DNA of 22,112 bases from Candidatus Brocadiia bacterium. Its GTDB lineage: Bacteria; Planctomycetota; MHYJ01; WSZJ01. Location: contig JABWAY010000025.1 of the NCBI GenBank assembly GCA_013360825.1, positions 1 to 22,112 on the forward strand, written 5' to 3'. Each line of letters opens with the position of its first letter. Position 1 is the first letter of the stretch. The notes under the pieces are model-generated. The model made no database searches. It was not told where the DNA came from and saw only the letters and a list, made by a program, of their open reading frames with translations. The position numbers were made by a program, and so were the translations under genes. Shown here in pieces: positions 17,451 to 22,112 of the stretch.

Positions 17451-19958
17451 TCAGGGTGCCTCCTCGATCCGGACCGTCGACCCGGACCGGTGCGGGCCCG
17501 GCACCGTCTGAACGGTCCCGGTCGGCCACCGCACGGTGATCGTCTCCGCCGCCTCCGCCGCCCCGATCCCGAAATAGAGCGGCTGGCTGCTCTGCCCGAA
17601 GTACCCGGATTTCCCGTCGTGCAGCTGCACCTGGGTCCGCCCACCGGCCGACACGCTGACCACCGCCCCCAGACCGTCGCGGTTCGAACGCGTTCCCCTC
17701 AGCCTCACGACCAGCGACCGCACCACCTCGCGCGCCGACAGATCGCTCACCAGCACCTGCGGGACGTCGCCGTATTCGTTCGTGATGATGTCCAGATCCC
17801 CGTCCCCGTCCAGATCGAAAATCGCCGAGGACCGCGAGCCCCGCGCCCCCCAGACCGTGAGTTCCCCCTGGCGGCCTTTGCAGAGCGGATGCCCCTTGTC
17901 CTCGCCGTCGGCGTCGAGCCGGAACCAGGGAAGGGAGAGGCGCTTCCGCGGCTCGACTCCCACGATGAACTCCGCATCGGCGAACCGCACCCCCTTCACG
18001 TTCAGCAGGACCGAGTTGGTGGAGTACCGGAAGGGGTAATTCATCGCGCCGGTCACGAACAGGTCGGGCCATCCGTCGGCGTTCAGGTCCCCGGAGCTGA
18101 CCCCCCAGGGCCACCCCGTCTCCACGTTCGCCGCGTCGGACGATTCCTCGAAGACGCCGCCGCCCCGGTTCACGAACAGCGCGTTTCCGAGCACGTGCTT
18201 CCCGTCCGTTCCGAGCAATTCCAGCGGGGACCGGTCCTCCGGCCGCAGTTTCCATTTTTCCCTGTCCGGCATCAGGGGAACCATCATGTCCGTGTGCATG
18301 TCGACGATGTAGAGGTCGAGCCGCCCGTCCCCGTTCCAGTCGAGCACCTTCAGACCCATCGAACCGAACGGCGCCTGCGGGAACATCTCCCGGCCGCGAC
18401 TGCGGAACTTCCCTTCGCCGGCGTTTTCCCAGAGGTCGTCGTATCCCTGCATGCAGAGGACGTAGAGGTCCACCCGGCCGTCGTCGTTGCAGTCGAAGGG
18501 GGTCGCGTCCCCCGACCACGCCGCGTGGACAAGCCCGGAGGGCCCGGAGACGTCCGTGAACGTTCCTTTCCCGGTGTTCCGGTACAGGAGGGACTGCTCC
18601 CGGCGGTGGGGATGCAGGTGCCCGGCGAAGGCATCCTTGAGCGCGATGAAGCGGCCGTCGCCGCGTTTGACCGGTTCGGTGAACACGCCGGTCTGGGTGA
18701 CGAACAGGTCGAGGAACCCGTCGCTGTCGTAGTCGAAAAAGACCGCGCCGGCGCCGTGGCCGGTGACGCCGCCGAGCCCGGCGGCTTCGGTGACGTCGGA
18801 GAAGCGGCCGCGGCCGTCGTTGGCGAAGAGTGCATTTCCGGCGCGGACGGAGGTGACGAACAGGTCCGGGTCGCCGTCGTTGTCGTAGTCGGCGAAGGCG
18901 GCGCCGACGCAGGCGCGGTCCTGGAGGAGGACGGGGGAGTCCTGTCCGACGTCTTCGAACCTGCCGCCGCCGAGATTGCGGAAGAGGCCGCACGGGCCGA
19001 CCTGGTTGACAAAGAAAACATCGGTCAGACCGTCCCCGTCGATGTCCGCGACGGCGAGCCCCGTCCCATGGTCGTAGTGATTCGGGCGATAGGTCCGGCC
19101 GGTGTCCTGGCTTGCACCGTGCACAAAGGTGATCCCGCTGGCGCCGACGCGGTCGGCGTACCGGAATCCGCAGGGCACATCGATCACCGCGGCGCCGGCG
19201 AGCTGTGCCCCCTGCCGCAGGCGGAGCCAGTCGGTGTCGGCGAGGTCCGGCGGCGCGTCGATGCGGCCCGGCGGGCCCTCGGCGGCGAGGCTGGCGAGCG
19301 CCGAGCGCAGTCCCGCCTGTCCCTCTCCGGAGAGTGCGTCGAACACCCCCCTCACCCGGCCGCCGGCATCGACCAGGACCAGGCTCTGGCTGTGCAGAAT
19401 CGGCATCGCGGGGTCGGCCTGCTCTGAGACCGGGAGCCTGAACCCGCCGGTCACCAGCCGGTGGACCGCCTGCCGGGTCCCCGTCAGGAACGTCCACACC
19501 CCCGCGTCGGCCCCCTGCGCGCGCGCGTACGGCTCCAGCACCCCGGGCCGGTCGTGGTCGGGGTCCACGCTGAACGACACGAATCGGAACTTCGTCGCCT
19601 CAGGCCAGGACGCCACTTCGCCCGCCAGCCGGGATACCTCCGCGCTGATCAGAGGGCACGTACCGGCGCAGCGCGTGAAGATGAAGCTGGCGACCCAGAT
19701 CTGCCCCGCGAGATCGTGCAGTCCCACGGACTCGCCGCGCTCATTCTCGAGCACGAATTCGGGGAGCCGCAGGATCACCGGCAGCGCCGGCCCCGCGACC
19801 GCGGGGACCCCGGATCGGTCGGTCTCACCGCCCGCCGCGGGCGCCCCTGCGGGCTCCGAAGCCGGGCCGGAGGCCCTCGTCCGGACGGCGATGATCCCTC
19901 CGCCCACCAGAACCACGACGACAAGAATGCCCGCCCCGATCCACGCAGCACGGCTCAT
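17451..19958 (-). CDS. Membrane-anchored Sco1/SenC - FG-GAP propeller - ASPIC/UnbV fusion protein
   Basis: The 835-residue protein has one N-terminal membrane helix (about 6-26), probably an uncleaved anchor. Residues 60-225 are a thioredoxin-fold Sco1/SenC domain: FIFTRCAGTCP with C97 and C101, and H189 in ILHSQSLVLVD, the full CxxxC-plus-His copper site. From about 300 there are seven FG-GAP/VCBS calcium-loop motifs (DIDGDGLTD, DYDNDGDPD, DYDSDGFLD, DCNDDGRVD, DWNGDGRLD, DLNADGWPD, DLDGDGDLD), enough for a seven-bladed propeller. The C-terminal 70 residues match ASPIC/UnbV (RSNRDGLGAVV, then SGYFGQSSQPLYFGIG). Sco proteins deliver copper to, or reduce, the CuA site of cytochrome oxidase; FG-GAP/ASPIC (CRTAC1-type) proteins are extracellular. 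ATG at 19958 has GGGAGGGG upstream and overlaps the preceding gene as ATGA. The fusion is unusual; I am sure of the domains, not of the joint function. Confidence 0.9.
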   Translation of the reverse strand: MSRAAWIGAGILVVVVLVGGGIIAVRTRASGPASEPAGAPAAGGETDRSGVPAVAGPALPVILRLPEFVLENERGESVGLHDLAGQIWVASFIFTRCAGTCPLISAEVSRLAGEVASWPEATKFRFVSFSVDPDHDRPGVLEPYARAQGADAGVWTFLTGTRQAVHRLVTGGFRLPVSEQADPAMPILHSQSLVLVDAGGRVRGVFDALSGEGQAGLRSALASLAAEGPPGRIDAPPDLADTDWLRLRQGAQLAGAAVIDVPCGFRYADRVGASGITFVHGASQDTGRTYRPNHYDHGTGLAVADIDGDGLTDVFFVNQVGPCGLFRNLGGGRFEDVGQDSPVLLQDRACVGAAFADYDNDGDPDLFVTSVRAGNALFANDGRGRFSDVTEAAGLGGVTGHGAGAVFFDYDSDGFLDLFVTQTGVFTEPVKRGDGRFIALKDAFAGHLHPHRREQSLLYRNTGKGTFTDVSGPSGLVHAAWSGDATPFDCNDDGRVDLYVLCMQGYDDLWENAGEGKFRSRGREMFPQAPFGSMGLKVLDWNGDGRLDLYIVDMHTDMMVPLMPDREKWKLRPEDRSPLELLGTDGKHVLGNALFVNRGGGVFEESSDAANVETGWPWGVSSGDLNADGWPDLFVTGAMNYPFRYSTNSVLLNVKGVRFADAEFIVGVEPRKRLSLPWFRLDADGEDKGHPLCKGRQGELTVWGARGSRSSAIFDLDGDGDLDIITNEYGDVPQVLVSDLSAREVVRSLVVRLRGTRSNRDGLGAVVSVSAGGRTQVQLHDGKSGYFGQSSQPLYFGIGAAEAAETITVRWPTGTVQTVPGPHRSGSTVRIEEAP

Positions 19959-20425
19959 CTGGCACCCCTCCCGGTTTCCCTCTCCCACCGACGGAACTCC
20001 GCCGCTGTCTCCACGACCAACCGCCCGCTCGTCTCCCCGGTGGCCGGCAGCCCGCACATTTCGTCGGACCGGATCTCAAACGTCCCCGGCCGCTCCGCTC
20101 TGAACCGGTACTCCGCCGGAATCCCCGGCGTGGCAAACGTCCGCAGTCCGATTCCCGGCGCTGAAAAGATACAGAGGTAGTCGCGGCTTTCGATCGAAAT
20201 CTTCACGTCCGCACCCACAGGGACATGGATCTCCCGGCCGCACGCCAGCCCGCCCCCGTCCCCCCCGCCGGCCCGGACCGTCGCAGTCCACCGCACGTCC
20301 TCCGACACGATCGCCACATCCACCGCGGCCGGCACAGCCGGCCCGGGATCCGAACAGCCCGCCAGCGCCACCCCCAGGAAGACCCGGGACACCAGACGCG
20401 AAACGACCGGAACGGGGGATTTCAC
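19955..20425 (-). CDS. Lipoprotein with degenerate cytochrome-oxidase subunit II (CuA) fold
   Basis: The 156-residue protein from GTG at 20425 has a lipobox LAGC (Cys 24), so it is probably lipid-anchored rather than having the two helices of normal CoxB. Residues 43-139 follow the COX2 cupredoxin pattern: DVRWTATVRAG, then REIHVPVGADVKI, SRDYLCIFSAPGIG, ATPGIPAEYRFRAERPGTF, DEMCG and RLVVE. Key CuA ligands differ. The first His position is C85, the first Cys of CxExC is S120, E122 and C124 are kept, and the second His position falls at A128. A binuclear CuA centre is therefore unlikely; a single metal site is possible. It overlaps the Sco fusion gene by four bases, and Sco proteins normally service CuA domains, so the two probably act together. 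The start is chosen from the lipobox; in-frame codons further upstream give only Arg/Gly-rich sequence. Confidence 0.75.
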   Translation of the reverse strand: MKSPVPVVSRLVSRVFLGVALAGCSDPGPAVPAAVDVAIVSEDVRWTATVRAGGGDGGGLACGREIHVPVGADVKISIESRDYLCIFSAPGIGLRTFATPGIPAEYRFRAERPGTFEIRSDEMCGLPATGETSGRLVVETAAEFRRWERETGRGAR

Positions 20426-20543
20426 TCCCTCGCACCTTATCAGAGCCCCCCCGCGGCCCCGCAGACTTCGTCGCGACACTCCGCCCACATGCGGAATCTC
20501 CCTTCCCTCTCCCCGCGCATTTCTGCTACCGTGCCCCCCCTTC

Positions 20544-22025
20544 ATGACACGCTTTCAGGATCTGGGACTGATCCCGCCGCTGCTCGAAGCGCTTGCGGCG
20601 GAGGGCTACGAACACCCCACGCCGATCCAGGCCGCGGCCATCCCGCACGCGCTGACCGGACGGGATATCCTCGGCTGCGCGCAGACGGGGACGGGGAAGA
20701 CGGCGGCGTTCGCGCTGCCGATCCTGCAGCAGCTCTCCGCGGAACCCATCCCCACCCCGCGCGCCGCGCGCGCACTGGTCCTCGCGCCGACCCGCGAGCT
20801 CGCGACCCAGATCGAGGAGCGCTTCACCGCCTACGGGAAATCGACCGGCCTGCGCTCGACCGTCATCTACGGCGGCATGGCCCAGGGGCCGCAGGTCCGC
20901 GCCGTCCGGGCCGGCCTCGATGTGATCGTGGCCACCCCGGGGCGGCTTCTCGACCTCATGGGCCAGATGGTGGTCTCCCTCGGAACCATCCGCTTCCTCG
21001 TCCTCGACGAGGCCGACCGCATGCTGGACATGGGCTTCCTCCCGGACGTCCACCGGATCCTGATGCGCGTCCCGCTTCGCCGCCAGACGATGCTCTACAG
21101 CGCGACGCTCCCCCGCGAAATCCTCGACCTGGTGCACAACAACCTCCACGACCCGGTCAAGGTGGAGACCTCCCCGTCCTCGACCACCGTGGAACGGGTC
21201 AAGCAGCTGGTCGTGCACGTCGAGACCGGGCGGAAACTGCGGGCGCTGGAAAAAATCGTGTTTGCGCCTGGAGACATGAGGGCGCTCGTGTTCACGCGGA
21301 CCAAGGAAGGCGCGAACCGGGTGGTGGAGCAGCTGAACCGGGGCCCCTACCGGGCGGATGTCATGCACGCCGACCGGTCGCAGAGCGCCCGCGAGAAGTC
21401 GCTGGAGAGCTTCAAGAAGGGCGACACGCGCGTCCTGGTCGCGACGGACATCGTCTCGCGCGGGCTGGATGTGGACGGCGTGACGCACGTGATCAACTAC
21501 GACGTGCCGGACGAGCCGGAGGCCTACGTGCACCGGATCGGCCGGACGGCGCGCGCCGGGGCGAACGGGATCGCGATCACCCTGTGCGAGCCGGTCGAAC
21601 GGCGGAAACTGTCCGCGATCGAAAAGACGATCCGGATGGAAATCCCCGTCGCGGCCGGTTCGGCGCCGCGGGATGCGGCCCCGCCGCCTCACGGGAGCGG
21701 AGGACATGCGCCCCGGACCTCCCCGGGTTCGGCGAGTCGGGCAAGCCGCTCCGCGCGCGCTACGGCTTCTCGTTCTTCTGCCGCTGGCTCGTCGGGTTCC
21801 TCGACGCGCTGCTCGTCGACAAGGCGAGCCTCGTCGGCAACTCGATGGGCGGACGGATCTCGCTCGAGGTCGGCCTGCGCCACCCGGAGCGCGTCGACAA
21901 GCTCGTCCTGCTCGCGCCGTCGATGGCGTGGCGGAGCTACCGGCAGCTCGCCCCGCTCGCCCGCCTCCTGCGACCCGAGATGGGCCTCGTCCCCATCCCG
22001 CTCCTGCGCGCGCAGGTGCTGCTGA
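20544..22025 (+). CDS. DEAD-box RNA helicase (RhlE/DeaD type) with an aberrant C-terminus
   Basis: Residues 1-368 form a complete DEAD-box core: Q motif YEHPTPIQ (22-29), AQTGTGKT (46-53), APTREL (81-86), TPGR (131-134), DEAD (155-158), SAT (186-188), VATDIVSRGLD (299-309) and HRIGRTARAG (330-339). It would unwind RNA with ATP in the cytoplasm, in ribosome assembly or RNA decay. After about residue 390 (near 21700-21715) the frame gives roughly 100 Ser/Arg/Ala-rich residues. This is not a true tail, because the +2 frame there encodes an alpha/beta-hydrolase. The native stop has probably been lost. ATG at 20544 has no Shine-Dalgarno, and the 118-base gap to the divergent gene at 20425 shows no clear promoter. 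Function is sure for the core; the annotated end is not. Confidence 0.85.
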   Translation: MTRFQDLGLIPPLLEALAAEGYEHPTPIQAAAIPHALTGRDILGCAQTGTGKTAAFALPILQQLSAEPIPTPRAARALVLAPTRELATQIEERFTAYGKSTGLRSTVIYGGMAQGPQVRAVRAGLDVIVATPGRLLDLMGQMVVSLGTIRFLVLDEADRMLDMGFLPDVHRILMRVPLRRQTMLYSATLPREILDLVHNNLHDPVKVETSPSSTTVERVKQLVVHVETGRKLRALEKIVFAPGDMRALVFTRTKEGANRVVEQLNRGPYRADVMHADRSQSAREKSLESFKKGDTRVLVATDIVSRGLDVDGVTHVINYDVPDEPEAYVHRIGRTARAGANGIAITLCEPVERRKLSAIEKTIRMEIPVAAGSAPRDAAPPPHGSGGHAPRTSPGSASRASRSARATASRSSAAGSSGSSTRCSSTRRASSATRWADGSRSRSACATRSASTSSSCSRRRWRGGATGSSPRSPASCDPRWASSPSRSCARRCC

Positions 22026-22112
22026 CCCTCCGCTCGCTCTTCGTGACCGCGGTCCCGCCGGCCTGGATCGACGCGGCCGTCGACGAGTTCCTCCACGTGT
22101 TCTCGTCGCCGC
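21707..22112 (+). pseudogene. 5'-truncated alpha/beta-hydrolase fragment, out of frame inside the helicase reading frame
   Basis: In the frame two bases ahead of the helicase the sequence reads CAPDLPGFGESGKP, then LVDKASLVGNSMGGR, with the nucleophile serine in GNSMGG, then GLRHPERVDKLVLLAPS and further hydrolase-like sequence to the right edge with no stop. This is the middle of an alpha/beta-hydrolase. The first strands and the His-Gly oxyanion motif, normally 60-80 residues earlier, are absent because the upstream DNA belongs to the helicase. No start codon or ribosome-binding site precedes it. Either a deletion joined the two genes, or two unrelated sequences were joined in assembly. The C-terminus with the catalytic His lies outside the window. 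Confidence 0.75.

Noticed and set aside
17214..19427. Plus-strand open frame of 737 codons opposite the Sco/FG-GAP gene
   Set aside because: All recognisable domains are on the minus strand; this product has none.
20521..20543. TACCGT as a -10 box for the DEAD-box gene
   Set aside because: It is a poor match with no -35 at suitable distance.
21715..22025. Ser/Arg-rich C-terminal tail of the helicase as a genuine RNA-binding extension
   Set aside because: The same DNA encodes clear alpha/beta-hydrolase sequence in another frame, so the tail is out-of-frame translation.

Overview
The window is very GC-rich and densely coded, with strong third-position GC bias, so long antisense open frames are common. 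It contains 15 coding sequences supported here, plus one gene fragment. The large transmembrane Ser/Thr kinase with an extracytoplasmic lectin-like domain, the CRTAC1-type FG-GAP/ASPIC protein, several small lipoproteins and a TPR lipoprotein suggest a Planctomycetota-like or similar deep-branching Gram-negative bacterium, possibly from a metagenome. This is inference; there is no rRNA or other decisive marker. I saw no tRNA, rRNA, CRISPR array, transposase or attachment site.

Region 1 (1-7643, all minus strand) is a seven-gene surface-sugar cluster. In order of transcription it encodes a Gfo/Idh/MocA-like protein that has lost its catalytic lysine, a class I SAM methyltransferase, an intact Gfo/Idh/MocA oxidoreductase, a NeuB-family nonulosonate synthase fused to a C-terminal cupin, a HAD phosphatase, a CMP-nonulosonate cytidylyltransferase and a GT-B type transferase that runs off the left edge. 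The set implies synthesis, activation, modification and transfer of a sialic-acid-like (nonulosonic) sugar. The HAD phosphatase and the absence of a NeuC-type epimerase in view fit a phosphorylated, Kdn-9-phosphate-like route.

Region 2 (7749-10441) holds a small plus-strand membrane protein, a convergent secreted alpha/beta-hydrolase (PHB-depolymerase/feruloyl-esterase type), and a divergent TPR lipoprotein that ends at a strong hairpin terminator.

Region 3 (10454-17253, minus strand) holds a membrane Ser/Thr kinase overlapping a small lipoprotein gene, then clpB. A near-ideal sigma-54-type motif sits immediately upstream of clpB.

Region 4 (17366-20425, minus strand) is a two-gene overlapping pair: a lipoprotein with a degenerate cytochrome-oxidase subunit II (CuA) fold, and a membrane-anchored fusion of a Sco1/SenC copper-chaperone domain with a seven-motif FG-GAP propeller and an ASPIC/UnbV domain. 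This pair and the NeuB-cupin cluster are the best candidates for undescribed biology.

Region 5 (20544-22112, plus strand) is a DEAD-box RNA helicase whose C-terminal reading frame runs out of frame into a 5'-truncated alpha/beta-hydrolase gene. That junction is either a deletion or an assembly chimera.
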